A program made the position numbers and the translations under genes. A stretch of 64,000 nucleotides of DNA, taken from Halobacterium salinarum DSM 3754. Its GTDB lineage: Archaea; Halobacteriota; Halobacteria; Halobacteriales; Halobacteriaceae. Positions 32,371 through 40,833 of this stretch are shown here, piece after piece. Under the pieces are notes generated by a model, which worked only from the letters and a program-made list of their open reading frames with translations, had not been told where the DNA came from and searched no databases. Location: contig NZ_VRYN01000003.1 in assembly GCF_008124605.1 (NCBI RefSeq), positions 124,001 through 188,000 of the forward strand, given 5' to 3'. The stretch's first letter is position 1; each line of letters opens with the position of its first letter.

Positions 32371-33816
32371 TCACTCGTCGCCGCGCGCACGCTCGAACAT
32401 CGCGATCGCGTCCTCGCGGCGCTGGCTGTGGTCCACGATGGGGTCCGGATACTCCGGGGCGTGTCGGCGGCGCTCGGACAGCGACAGCTCGTGCCAGCTG
32501 TGGATCGCGTCCGCGGGCACGTCCCGGAGTTCGGGGACGAACTCGGTGATGTAGTCGGCGTCGGGGTCGTAGCGCTCCCCCTGGGTCATCGGGTTGAACA
32601 CCCGGAAGTACGGCTGGGCGTCGGTGCCCGTGGAGGCGGCCCACTGCCAGCCGCCGTTGTCGTTGGCGGTGTCGTGGTCCGCGAGCTTCTCCCGGAACCA
32701 GTCGTAGCCCGCCCGCCAGTCCACCAGGAGGTCTTTCGTGAGGAAGGCGGCGACGATCATCCGCACGCGGTTGTGCATGTACGCTTCCGCGCGGAGCTGG
32801 CGCATGCCGGCGTCCACGATCGGATAGCCGGTTTCGCCGTCCTTCCAGGCCTGCAGCGCCGCGGGGTCGTCGCGCCACTCGATGGGGTGCTCGTACGCTT
32901 TGAAGTTCTCCGAGACGACGTTCTGGTTGAAATACAGGACTTGTGCGTAGAACTCCCGCCACGCGAGCTGGCCGATGAACGCCGCGACGTTCTCGCGTTC
33001 GTCGTCGGTGTCGGCGTCGGATTTCGCCGCGCGTGCGGCCTCGTAGACCGTTCGGATCCCGATCGTGCCGAACTTCAGGTGCGGGGAGAGCCGCGACGTG
33101 GGTTCCTCGTGGGGGTAATCGCGGCGGTCCTCGTAGCGGTAGATGTCGCCGGACTCGCGGAAGGCATCGAGCAGCGATCGCGCCGCCGCGGTTCCGGCGT
33201 CGGGGACCGCCGCCTCCGGCTCCGCGAAGCCGAGCTCCTGGACGGACGGCAGCGGGCTGGTGTCCGCGAGCGCGGTGTCGGCCGCGAGATCCGCGGGCTC
33301 TGGCTCCGGGGCCGGCGGGTTCTTCTCGCGGTCCTGCCACTTCCGCCAGAAGTACGTGTACACCGAGTACGGGTCGCCCGCGTTCGTGCGGATCTCGCCC
33401 GGCCGGTGGTGGACGGCGTCGTGGAACTGGGCGTGTGCGACGCCCGCCGCGTCGAGGGCGTCGCGCACGCCCGCGTCGCGGTCGGTGGCCAGCCCCGAGT
33501 AGTCGTGGTTCCAGACGACCCGGGTGGCGTCGAGATCGTTGGCGACCGCCGGGAGCACCGCAGCGGGGTCGCCGTGGCGGACAATGAGGTCGCTGCCGAG
33601 GTCGCGGTAGCGCTCCCGGAGGGCGGCCAGCGCGTCCAGCATGAACGCGACCCGGGGCGGGGCGGCGTGAGCCAACACCTCGTCGTCGAAGCAGAACACC
33701 GCCGCGACAGGGCCCTGGTCGTGGCCGCCGTCGACCGCTGTCACGCCCGGAGCGGCCGCTGCGAGGCCGCGGTTGTCCGTGGTGCGGAGGTCCCGTCGGT
33801 GCCAGAACAGTTGCAT
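32371..33816 (-). CDS. phr: CPD class I deoxyribodipyrimidine photolyase
   Basis: A 481-aa photolyase that repairs UV pyrimidine dimers with blue light. The N-terminal alpha/beta antenna domain starts MQLFWHRRDLRTTDNRGL. The FAD domain shows SRLSPHLKFGTIGIRTVYEA, QLAWREFYAQVLYFNQ, TGYPIVDAGMRQLRAEAYMH, NRVRMIVAAFLTKDLLVDW, and NGGWQWAASTGTDAQPYFRV. These are the flavin- and DNA-binding signatures of class I photolyases, including the G-W-Q-W/AASTGTDAQPYFRVFNP ending. The ATG at 33816 is used because an earlier in-frame Met would add a non-halophilic extension. It lies just upstream of sod, a UV/oxidant-defence pair. This is probably the phr2 homologue, by memory. Confidence 0.95.
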   Translation of the reverse strand: MQLFWHRRDLRTTDNRGLAAAAPGVTAVDGGHDQGPVAAVFCFDDEVLAHAAPPRVAFMLDALAALRERYRDLGSDLIVRHGDPAAVLPAVANDLDATRVVWNHDYSGLATDRDAGVRDALDAAGVAHAQFHDAVHHRPGEIRTNAGDPYSVYTYFWRKWQDREKNPPAPEPEPADLAADTALADTSPLPSVQELGFAEPEAAVPDAGTAAARSLLDAFRESGDIYRYEDRRDYPHEEPTSRLSPHLKFGTIGIRTVYEAARAAKSDADTDDERENVAAFIGQLAWREFYAQVLYFNQNVVSENFKAYEHPIEWRDDPAALQAWKDGETGYPIVDAGMRQLRAEAYMHNRVRMIVAAFLTKDLLVDWRAGYDWFREKLADHDTANDNGGWQWAASTGTDAQPYFRVFNPMTQGERYDPDADYITEFVPELRDVPADAIHSWHELSLSERRRHAPEYPDPIVDHSQRREDAIAMFERARGDE

Positions 33817-33856
33817 GCCGGGGGGTTGGGCGGCCGGCATCCTCAACGTGTGGGTG

Positions 33857-34312
33857 TCAGTCGTCGCGGAACACGCGGAACGACCCGCGTCCCACGGCCA
33901 CTTCGGTGGGCTCGGCGTCCGCCGTGTCGGCGGGCGTGACGACCGAGATCTCCGCCACGCCGACGGTTGAGCCGACGCGCACGACCGACGCATCGGCGAT
34001 CAGGTCGCCGCGGGCCGGCCGGAGATAGGACACGTTCAGATCGATGGTGGCGACGTTCGCGGCGACGGGTTTCGGGAGCGCGCTGCGCACCGCCAGCCCG
34101 CCGGCGGTGTCGATCAGCGTCGCCGCGATCCCGCCGTGGACGTCTCCCTCGCCGGGACCGTGGTTCGTAAGCTTCTCGTGGTAGGGGATGCGGAGGCGCA
34201 TCTCGCCGTCGCTGGCGTCCTCGACGGACACCCCGAGAAACGACAGCAGCCCGTGGTCGTCGACGTAGGACTGGATGAGCGCGGCCGCGTCGTCGGCGTC
34301 GAACCCGGTCAT
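33857..34312 (-). CDS. PaaI-type hotdog-fold acyl-CoA thioesterase
   Basis: A 151-aa hotdog protein. The conserved loop HGPGEGDVHGGIAATLIDTAGGLAV includes the H-G-G-x(4)-L-x-D active-site pattern of the PaaI/YbgC-like thioesterase clan. A second strand region (VATIDLNVSYLRPARGDLI) is the usual substrate-tunnel strand. It should release free acids from acyl-CoA in the cytoplasm. The ATG at 34312 has a TATA-like box 25-30 nt upstream. It lies divergent from the sulfatase-superfamily gene and near the acyl-CoA ligase, so it fits the fatty-acid theme of this stretch. Confidence 0.88.
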   Translation of the reverse strand: MTGFDADDAAALIQSYVDDHGLLSFLGVSVEDASDGEMRLRIPYHEKLTNHGPGEGDVHGGIAATLIDTAGGLAVRSALPKPVAANVATIDLNVSYLRPARGDLIADASVVRVGSTVGVAEISVVTPADTADAEPTEVAVGRGSFRVFRDD

Positions 34313-34336
34313 GGCTGCGACTGGAACCCCGGTGTC

Positions 34337-34342
34337 TATAAG
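34337..34342 (-). promoter_or_regulatory. TATA-like box for the thioesterase gene
   Basis: The minus strand reads TTATAG (within GCTTATAGA) 25-30 nt before the ATG at 34312, a strong match for leaderless transcription. Confidence 0.5.
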
Positions 34343-34389
34343 CCCACCGAGCCGCCACGCCGATCTTATCAGTGAACGTATGAGAACTG

Positions 34390-34395
34390 CTAAAG
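34390..34395 (+). promoter_or_regulatory. TATA-like box for the sulfatase-superfamily gene
   Basis: CTAAAG lies 19-24 nt before the ATG at 34414. An inverted GTGTG/CACAC pair sits between the box and the start codon. Confidence 0.3.
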
Positions 34396-34413
34396 TGTGT
34401 GCGATCACACGAC

Positions 34414-35772
34414 ATGGTAGTGACTTCAGCCGCCGGGACCGTGTTGGTGACCGTCGACTCGCTGCGAGCGGACGCGCGATCCCGGGTCGAGACGCCGACC
34501 CTGGACGCGCTCGCGGACTCGGGCACGGTCTTCGAGCGCGCGTACGCCCACGGGAACTGGACGCCGTTCTCGTTCCCGAGCGTGCTCGGGGACAGCCACG
34601 TGTTCGCTGCCGACGGCGCGATCGGCGTCGGTGACACCACGCTGGCCGGCCGTCTCGCCGACGCCGGCGTCCGGACTGCCGGCGTCAACGCCGCCAACGG
34701 GTTCCTCACCGAACACTGGGGGTACGACCGCGGTTTCGACACCTACGACGCGTTCACGGACACGAACTCGCGGCTCGGGCGCACGCTCGCCGCACACCCC
34801 ACCGTCCAGGGGTGGCTGCAGGTCGGGGCGTCGCCGTTCCGGCGGCGCAGCGACGGCCGCGAGCGCGTCGACGCCACGCGCATGCTCGACATCGAGGACC
34901 GCGCCGTCGAGTTCCTGTCGGCGGCCAGCGAGCCGTTTTTCCTCTGGCTGCATTACATGGACACCCACACGCCGTACGTCCCCGCGCCGCGCCACCTGCG
35001 TGCGACGACGGACCGCCGGGGCGCAATGTTGGGCATGCTGTCGGCGCACCTCCGCGTCGGCCTCGGGCTGACGGTGAGCTCGGCCACGGCCGGCGAGCTG
35101 CACACCCTCTACGACGCGACCGTGCGCCAGGTCGACACCAGCATCGGGCGCGTGCTGGCGGCGCTCGGCGACCGCCGCGAGGACACCATGGTGGTGGTGG
35201 CTGGGGACCACGGCGAGGAGTTCCTCGAACACGGCCACCTCGCGCATTACCCGAAGCTCTACGACGAGCTGGTGCACGTGCCGTTGCTCGTTGACCATCC
35301 GGCCGGCGCGGGCGGGCGGGTGTCGACGGCGGTCGGCCTCTCCGACGTGCCCGCGACCGTGCTCGACGTGATGGGCGGCTCGACACGGGGGTTCACCGGT
35401 GAGAGCCTCGCCCCCGAGATCCGCGCCGGGACGGAGCCGACCCGCGGCCCGATCACGTCGGTCGCAGTACGCGGGGCGTCGGTGACACAACAACCGATCC
35501 CGCGCCACCTCGGTGCCGGTCGCCCGCTCGTCAGCGCGCGCGACGGCCGCTGGACGTACATCCGCGACCCCGAGCGCGACACCCACGAGCTGTACGACCG
35601 TGCCAGCGATCCGGGCGAGCAGACGGACGTGTCCGGCACCGCGGATCCACCGCTGGACGCCCTGCACGCAGCGACACGCCAGCGGCTGGACGCGATCCGA
35701 ACCGACGGCGACGCCGCGGCCGCCACGCCGGACGACGTCGAACGCCGACTCTCCGCGCTCGGGTACCGCTGA
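34414..35772 (+). CDS. Sulfatase/alkaline-phosphatase superfamily hydrolase
   Basis: A 452-aa enzyme. The first metal ligand lies in VLVTVDSLRADA (Asp15), the late metal site in MVVVAGDHGEEFLEHGHLAH, and a conserved FLWLHYMDTHTPYVP segment is typical of arylsulfatases. The position of the catalytic formylglycine reads TPFSFPSVL: Ser53 instead of Cys, followed by x-Pro-Ser but without the usual Arg. It may be a Ser-type sulfatase, a phosphoglycerol transferase-like or phosphatase-like member, or inactive as a sulfatase. No signal peptide is visible, so it acts in the cytoplasm unless exported otherwise. It starts with MVVTSAAG. Confidence 0.85.
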   Translation: MVVTSAAGTVLVTVDSLRADARSRVETPTLDALADSGTVFERAYAHGNWTPFSFPSVLGDSHVFAADGAIGVGDTTLAGRLADAGVRTAGVNAANGFLTEHWGYDRGFDTYDAFTDTNSRLGRTLAAHPTVQGWLQVGASPFRRRSDGRERVDATRMLDIEDRAVEFLSAASEPFFLWLHYMDTHTPYVPAPRHLRATTDRRGAMLGMLSAHLRVGLGLTVSSATAGELHTLYDATVRQVDTSIGRVLAALGDRREDTMVVVAGDHGEEFLEHGHLAHYPKLYDELVHVPLLVDHPAGAGGRVSTAVGLSDVPATVLDVMGGSTRGFTGESLAPEIRAGTEPTRGPITSVAVRGASVTQQPIPRHLGAGRPLVSARDGRWTYIRDPERDTHELYDRASDPGEQTDVSGTADPPLDALHAATRQRLDAIRTDGDAAAATPDDVERRLSALGYR

Positions 35773-35811
35773 CCAGACACCAATACCGGCAGCGGGCGTC
35801 CATTTGGAAAC

Positions 35812-35818
35812 GTATTTG
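35812..35818 (+). promoter_or_regulatory. TATA-like box that decides the start of the AMP ligase gene
   Basis: GTATTTG lies 30-36 nt before the ATG at 35848 but only 3-9 nt before the ATG at 35821. Leaderless spacing thus favours 35848 as the true start. Confidence 0.45.
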
Positions 35819-35847
35819 CCATGGTCTATCGTGATGGTGAACAACCG

Positions 35848-37413
35848 ATGTCGAATCTCGTTACCAACGTCCAAACCTCGGCGACCGAGCTTCCGGATCA
35901 CCCCGCAGTCGTGTACGACGACCACACCCACACCTACAGCGACCTCTGGGAGCGAACCGGACAGTTCGCGGCCGCGCTCCGCGACCACGGCGTGACCCCG
36001 GACGACCGGGTCGCGCTGTACCTCCCGAACCTCCCACAGTACGTGACGGCGTTCCACGGCGCGCTCCGCGCCGGCTGCGTCGTGGTGCCGATGAACCCAC
36101 AGTACAAGACCCGCGAAATCGAGTACTTGCTGTCCGATTCCGGGGCGTCAGTGGTGGTGGCGCTGGCCGACGGTGCGTCCACCGTCGAGGACGTGCGCGC
36201 GGAGACCGCCGTCGACACCGTGGTCACGGTCGGCGGCGACGCCGACGTTGGCACGCCGTTCGAGGCTTTCCTCGACACCGGCAGCGACGACACGGTTGCG
36301 CCCCGCGACGACGACGACCTCGCCGTGCAGCCGTACACCTCCGGCACCACCGGCCAGCCCAAAGGCGTCCAGCTCACACACCACAACCTCGCGTCGAACG
36401 CCGAGCAGTCCATGGACATCGTGCCCGACGGCCTCCAACCCGCGGACCGCAAGATCGGGGTGTTGCCGTTGTTCCACATCTACGGCATGACCGTCGGCAT
36501 GAACGCCGCGCTGTTCGCCGGCGCGACGTTCTACCCGATGCCCAGGTGGGACACCGAGGACGCGATGTCGCTGGTCGCGGACGCCGAACTCACCCTCTTC
36601 GACGGCGTCCCCACGATGTACAACGACATCATCACACACCCCAACGCCGAGGAGTTCGACCTGTCGTCGGTCCGGCGCTGCACCGTCGGCGGCTCCGGCA
36701 TCCCCACCGAGGTGTTGCGGAAGTTCGAGGAGCTGTACACCGCAAAGATCGACGAGGGGTACGGGCTCACGGAGACCAGCCCGGTGACACACTTCAACAG
36801 CCCCAACTGGGGGCGTCGCGTGGGCTCGATCGGGAAGCCGCTGGCGGGGATCGACGCCCGCATCGTCACCGACGACTTCGAATCGGTGCCACCCGTCGAC
36901 GAGGGCCCCGTCGACGAGTCCGACCACGACATGGACGACATCACGGGCGAGCTGGTGGTGTCGGGGCCGAACGTGATGGCGGGCTATCTCGACCTCCCGG
37001 AGGCCAACCGCAAGGCGTTCACCGAGGCCGACGGGAAGCGCTGGTTCCACACGGGTGATCTGGGCTACCACGACGCGGACGGCTACTTCTACATCGTCGA
37101 CCGCAAGACGCACATGATCAACACCGCGGGGTACAACGTCTACCCCCGTGAGGTCGAGGAGTTGCTGTTCGAGCACGACGCCATCGCGGACGCCGCCGTG
37201 GTCGGCGTGCCCGACGAGCGCCGCGGCGAAACGGTCAAAGCGTACGTGGTGCGGGCACCCGACACGGACGTGTCCGCCGACGAGATCCGGGAGTTCTGTC
37301 TGACGAACCTCGCCGAGTACAAACACCCACGCACGGTCGAGTTCGTCGAGCAGCTGCCCCGCACCACCACGGGGAAGATCAAGAAGCACGAACTCGTCCC
37401 CGACGAGGACTGA
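35848..37413 (+). CDS. Long- or medium-chain acyl-CoA synthetase (AMP-forming ligase)
   Basis: A 521-aa member of the ANL adenylating family. The P-loop AMP motif YTSGTTGQPKGVQLTHHN, the EGYGLTETSPVTHFN block, GELVVSGPNVMAGYLDLPEA, FHTGDLGYHDADGYFYIVDR and the C-terminal lysine motif RTTTGKIKKHEL are all present. It activates a fatty or other carboxylic acid as an acyl-adenylate, then forms acyl-CoA. The ATG at 35848 (MSNLVTNVQ) is preferred over 35821 because of the TATA spacing. It is near a thioesterase and a bifunctional HCDH/ECH enzyme, consistent with beta-oxidation. The chain length cannot be told. Confidence 0.93.
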   Translation: MSNLVTNVQTSATELPDHPAVVYDDHTHTYSDLWERTGQFAAALRDHGVTPDDRVALYLPNLPQYVTAFHGALRAGCVVVPMNPQYKTREIEYLLSDSGASVVVALADGASTVEDVRAETAVDTVVTVGGDADVGTPFEAFLDTGSDDTVAPRDDDDLAVQPYTSGTTGQPKGVQLTHHNLASNAEQSMDIVPDGLQPADRKIGVLPLFHIYGMTVGMNAALFAGATFYPMPRWDTEDAMSLVADAELTLFDGVPTMYNDIITHPNAEEFDLSSVRRCTVGGSGIPTEVLRKFEELYTAKIDEGYGLTETSPVTHFNSPNWGRRVGSIGKPLAGIDARIVTDDFESVPPVDEGPVDESDHDMDDITGELVVSGPNVMAGYLDLPEANRKAFTEADGKRWFHTGDLGYHDADGYFYIVDRKTHMINTAGYNVYPREVEELLFEHDAIADAAVVGVPDERRGETVKAYVVRAPDTDVSADEIREFCLTNLAEYKHPRTVEFVEQLPRTTTGKIKKHELVPDED

Positions 37414-37428
37414 CCCGGCGCGACCCGC

Positions 37429-38229
37429 TCAGAAGCGGGCCGCGAGTCGGGCGGCGTCGCGGGTGTCGTGCCCGCAGAAGACGTCCGCGGTCGTGCGCCG
37501 GGCGAGATCGCGGACGCGACGGCGGCTCTCCCGCCAGTCGGCAAGCGAGGACAGCAGACTGGTGGCCATCGGGACGCCGTCCTCGTAGTTCTCGCGCTGG
37601 TAGGCCTCGTCGCCCGCGACGATCGCGGGCGCAGCGCCGTCCTCGGGTTCCAGGTACAGCCCCAGGAGGCCGGGCGTGTGGCCGGGCAGATGCAACAGAT
37701 CGAGCCCGGGGTAGAGCTGGCGGCGGCCGCGGTCGACGGCGACCACGCGCCAGTTCAGCGCACGGTCGAAGTCCGGACTGTGGTACGCGATCGACCCGGT
37801 GTCCGTCGCCGCGCTGCGGTAGGCGTAGCCGAGCTCGCGCTCGTGGACGTAGATCGGCGTGTCCGTGCCCGCGAAATGCCGAAGGCCGCCGGCGTGGTCG
37901 AGATGGAGGTGACTCGCCACGACGGCGTCGATGTCGCTGATGGCGGTGCCGGCGTCAGCGAGCGCGGCCGGCAGCGTGTGCTCGTCGGCGTCCTCGTGGT
38001 GGAACGCCTCGAAGAGGGGTGTCGGCCAGTAGCCGTCGCCGGCGTCGGGGTGGCTGCCCGTATCCCAGAGCACGGTCCCCTTCGGGTGGTCGATGAGGAG
38101 GTTGTACACCGGACACTCGACGAGCGCGTGCTCGGGGTCGGGGTCGGCGACGGTCGCCATCGTCGAGGAGTCGATCATGTACGCCCTGTCCGCGGTGATG
38201 GTGCCGCGGTCGAGGTAGTGAACGTCCAC
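37429..38229 (-). CDS. Lactonase-like metallo-beta-lactamase (AHL lactonase/AttM group)
   Basis: A 266-aa metallo-hydrolase. The start is a GTG at 38229, giving MDVHYLDRGTITADRAYMID. The zinc motif is VVASHLHLDHAGGL (H-x-H-x-D-H), with HLPGHTPGLLGLYL and IVAGDEAYQRENYEDG later, and a final FCGHDTRDA. The pattern VECPVYNLLIDHPKGTVLWD and D-T-G-S-H-P near residue 70 is like N-acyl-homoserine lactone lactonases (AiiA/AttM) and related quorum-quenching or lactone hydrolases. Substrate assignment is by resemblance only. It runs towards the AMP ligase gene, 15 bp apart, and is divergent from the SDR gene. Confidence 0.85.
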   Translation of the reverse strand: MDVHYLDRGTITADRAYMIDSSTMATVADPDPEHALVECPVYNLLIDHPKGTVLWDTGSHPDAGDGYWPTPLFEAFHHEDADEHTLPAALADAGTAISDIDAVVASHLHLDHAGGLRHFAGTDTPIYVHERELGYAYRSAATDTGSIAYHSPDFDRALNWRVVAVDRGRRQLYPGLDLLHLPGHTPGLLGLYLEPEDGAAPAIVAGDEAYQRENYEDGVPMATSLLSSLADWRESRRRVRDLARRTTADVFCGHDTRDAARLAARF

Positions 38230-38301
38230 ACCGGGTGGTGACGTGGCGGCCCCAAAGTTCGGTCGGGGGAACCGTCCGGTAGTTGTTAGACGTTGACATA
38301 G

Positions 38302-38308
38302 ATTTATC
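38302..38308 (+). promoter_or_regulatory. TATA-like box for the SDR-LLM operon
   Basis: ATTTATC lies 25-31 nt before the SDR ATG at 38333, in the 103-bp divergent gap with the lactonase-like gene. Confidence 0.5.
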
Positions 38309-38332
38309 CGGGGCGGCGGGGAAGCCACGACC

Positions 38333-39100
38333 ATGACAGACAGATCTGTGGTGTCCGGGACGGCGATCGTCACCGGCGCTTCCAGCGGGATCGGCCGGGC
38401 GACCGCCGAGCGACTGGCGGCCGACGGCGCACGCGTCGTGCTCTGCTCGCGCGACCACGCGGACGTCGACGCGGTTGCCGACGCCATCCGAACGGACGGC
38501 GGCACCGCCCTCCCCGTCGAGTGCGACGTCACCGACCGCGACGCCGTCGACGCGCTCGTCGAAGCCACCGTCCACGAGTTCGGCGGCCTGGACGTGCTCG
38601 TGAACAACGCCGGCGCGAGCTTCGTCGCGCCGTTCGACGACATCTCGCGGAACGGCTGGGACCGCATCATCGACGTGAACCTCGGCGGCACCTACAACTG
38701 CACGCAGGCCGCCGCCGAACAGCTGAAACGCGACGGCGGCGGGGCCGTGGTGAACGTCGCCAGCGTCGCCGGCCAGGAGGGGTCGCCACACATGAGCCAC
38801 TACGCCGCCGCGAAGGCCGGCATCATCACGCTCACGCGGACGCTGGCCGCCGAGTGGGCACCCGCGGGTGTACGCGTGAACTGCATCGCCCCCGGGTTCG
38901 TCGCGACCCCCGGACTGGACGCACAGATGGGCGTCAGTGCGGCCGACATCGACCGACGGGAGGTCGCCCGGCGCATCGGCACCAGCGCCGAGATCGCCGA
39001 CGCGATCCGGTTTCTCGCCAGCCCCGCGGCGTCGTTCGTGGTCGGTGAGACGCTCACCGCCGCCGGCGTCCCGCAGGGCGAGGAGGTGCCGTCGCCGTGA
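38333..39100 (+). CDS. Short-chain dehydrogenase/reductase (FabG-like)
   Basis: A 255-aa classical SDR. It has the NAD(P) site IVTGASSGIGRATAERLA, the NNAGASF strand, the catalytic Ser in VVNVASVAGQ, and the Y-A-A-A-K active site (MSHYAAAKAGIITLT). The C-terminal N-C-I-A-P-G-F-V-A-T-P block completes the type. It reduces or oxidises an alcohol/ketone pair in the cytoplasm. Its stop overlaps by 4 bp the GTG start of the LLM oxidoreductase gene, so the two are translationally coupled. It could make or consume 3-hydroxyacyl groups, but the substrate is unknown. Confidence 0.92.
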   Translation: MTDRSVVSGTAIVTGASSGIGRATAERLAADGARVVLCSRDHADVDAVADAIRTDGGTALPVECDVTDRDAVDALVEATVHEFGGLDVLVNNAGASFVAPFDDISRNGWDRIIDVNLGGTYNCTQAAAEQLKRDGGGAVVNVASVAGQEGSPHMSHYAAAKAGIITLTRTLAAEWAPAGVRVNCIAPGFVATPGLDAQMGVSAADIDRREVARRIGTSAEIADAIRFLASPAASFVVGETLTAAGVPQGEEVPSP

Positions 39101-40113
39101 CCCGCCGCACCGTCCACCTCCCGGTCGCCGCCCAGGACAGTCTCGCGGACATCACCGACATCGCCGAACGCGCCGAAACCCTCGGCTACGACCGCGTGTG
39201 GTTCCCCGAAACCTGGGGCCGGGACGCCGCAACGACGCTGACCGCGATCGCCGACCGCACCACCGACATCGGCATCGGCACCAGCATCATCAACACCTAC
39301 TCCCGGAGTCCCGCGCTCGTCGGACAGACCGCCGCCACGCTCCAGGAGCACTCCGGGGGCCGGTTCCGGCTCGGAATGGGGCCCAGCGGCCCCGCGGTCA
39401 TCCAGGGGTGGCACGGCCAGTCGTTCGAGCGCCCGCTGCGCCGCACCCGCGAGTACATCGATGTCGTGCGCGCCGTCCTCACCGGCGACCCGGTCGACTA
39501 CGACGGCGACCTGATCCAAACCCAGGGGTTCCGACTGCGCCAGGACGCCCCCGACCCCGCGCCCGCCATCGACGTGACCGGCATGGGCCCGAAAGCCGTC
39601 GAGCTCGCCGGCCGGTTCGCCGACGGCTGGCACGCGTTGCTGTTCACCGCGGACGGCATCCGGGAGCGCCTGGCCGACCTCCGGCGCGGGATGGATCTCG
39701 GTGACCGCGACGCCGACGCCGTCCAGACCACGCTCGTGGTGCCGTGCTGTGCGCAGCCCGACGCCGCCGCCGCCCGGGACCTGACCCGCCAACACCTCGC
39801 GTTCTACGTCGGCGGCATGGGCGAGTTCTACCGGGACAGCCTCGCCAGGCAGGGCTACGAGGCTCCCGCCACCGATGTCTACGACGCCTGGCAGGACGGC
39901 GACCACGAGCGAGCGGTCGGCCTCGTCACCGACGACCTCTTGGACGCGTTCGCAGCGGCGGGCACGCAGGCCGACGTGCGGGACCGACTGGCGGCATTCG
40001 CGGGTATTGACGGCGTCGACGCGGTCGCGGTGTCGTTCCCGCGGGCCGCCGACAACGCCGTGATCGACGACACACTGGCGGCCGTCGCGCCCGCCCCGGC
40101 GCACACGCCCTAA
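39097..40113 (+). CDS. LLM-class F420/FMN-dependent oxidoreductase
   Basis: A 338-aa luciferase-like monooxygenase-superfamily enzyme. It has strands and loops typical of the F420-dependent group: YDRVWFPETWGRDAATTLTA, TDIGIGTSIINTYSRSPALV, GRFRLGMGPSGPAVIQGWHG, and DVTGMGPKAVELAGRFADGW. Haloarchaea make coenzyme F420, so F420 is the likely cofactor, but FMN is possible. The start is a GTG overlapping the SDR stop (GTGA). The pair SDR-LLM suggests one oxidation/reduction pathway for a shared carbonyl substrate. The stop runs towards mptE on the opposite strand, 16 bp apart. Confidence 0.9.
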   Translation: MTRRTVHLPVAAQDSLADITDIAERAETLGYDRVWFPETWGRDAATTLTAIADRTTDIGIGTSIINTYSRSPALVGQTAATLQEHSGGRFRLGMGPSGPAVIQGWHGQSFERPLRRTREYIDVVRAVLTGDPVDYDGDLIQTQGFRLRQDAPDPAPAIDVTGMGPKAVELAGRFADGWHALLFTADGIRERLADLRRGMDLGDRDADAVQTTLVVPCCAQPDAAAARDLTRQHLAFYVGGMGEFYRDSLARQGYEAPATDVYDAWQDGDHERAVGLVTDDLLDAFAAAGTQADVRDRLAAFAGIDGVDAVAVSFPRAADNAVIDDTLAAVAPAPAHTP

Positions 40114-40129
40114 CGCACTGCGTCGGCCG

Positions 40130-40807
40130 CTACGTCACGGCGTCGATCGCCGCGCGTCGCCCGTCGAGCACCCCAAACGCCTCCCCACGGCGGGTTTCCA
40201 GCCACCGCAGGAGCCGCGCCGCCCACGCCAGCTTCCGGCGCTTCTCCTCGGTCACCGTGTGGTCGTCGAACGCCCACCCCGGGAACCGGAGGGCGGCCGC
40301 GCCACAGTGGTCAGCGAGAAACGCCGCGCGGTCGCCGTCGGTGAACCCGCCGTGGTCCACCACTGGCCCCGTGGGCGCGGCCTGTGTCGTCGCCAGCACG
40401 TGAGTGGTGTCGTAGGTCGGGACGTGCTCGCGGATCGCGGCGATGTTGTCGCCGTGCGCGTGCACGGCCACCGGCGTCCCCTGCGCCGTCAGTCGGCGCG
40501 CCGTCTCGGGGTTCTTGTCCAGATCCGTGACCATGAGATCGACCTCGATGCCGGCGTCGGCCAGCACGTCCACGGCCGTTGAGGCCGCGAACACGCGGTC
40601 CGCGGCGGCGGCCACCTCGCGTTCGTCGGCCAGCGTCGGTGCGCCGCCCGCGATCGCCACCGTCTGGCCCGTGCAGTCCAGGCGCGCCATATCGAAGGGC
40701 TCGGCGTGCGCCGCCAGCACGTCGCGTGCGCGCCTGTCGGCGGCCTGCTCGTAGCCGAACGCAGCACACACGTCGTCGTACACCGGCTGCCAGTCGTCGT
40801 ACTCCAT
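40130..40807 (-). CDS. mptE: 6-hydroxymethyl-7,8-dihydropterin pyrophosphokinase MptE-like
   Basis: A 225-aa DUF115 protein (COG1634). The core reads TVAIAGGAPTLADEREVAAA, followed by DLMVTDLDKNPETARRLTAQ, then VAVHAHGDNIAAIREHVP and LRFPGWAFDDHTVTEEKRRK. This is the archaeal alternative to FolK, which activates the pterin with ATP before condensation with p-aminobenzoate. It lies 131 bp downstream of folP on the same strand, which supports a shared folate or methanopterin-like pathway. A TATA-like box (TTATTTC on the minus strand) 20-26 nt upstream suggests its own promoter too. The length is normal for the family. Confidence 0.88.
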   Translation of the reverse strand: MEYDDWQPVYDDVCAAFGYEQAADRRARDVLAAHAEPFDMARLDCTGQTVAIAGGAPTLADEREVAAAADRVFAASTAVDVLADAGIEVDLMVTDLDKNPETARRLTAQGTPVAVHAHGDNIAAIREHVPTYDTTHVLATTQAAPTGPVVDHGGFTDGDRAAFLADHCGAAALRFPGWAFDDHTVTEEKRRKLAWAARLLRWLETRRGEAFGVLDGRRAAIDAVT

Positions 40808-40826
40808 GCGCGCCGCTACAAGCCCT

Positions 40827-40833
40827 GAAATAA
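40827..40833 (-). promoter_or_regulatory. TATA-like box for mptE
   Basis: The minus strand reads TTATTTC 20-26 nt before the mptE ATG. A second TATA-like TTATACC lies at 40923-40929, ahead of a possible 28-codon reading frame (40816-40902), so two overlapping starts may exist in the folP-mptE spacer. Confidence 0.4.

Noticed and set aside
34396-34411. GTGTG...CACAC inverted repeat before the sulfatase-like gene
   Set aside because: Only a 5-bp stem; too weak to call an operator without conservation data.
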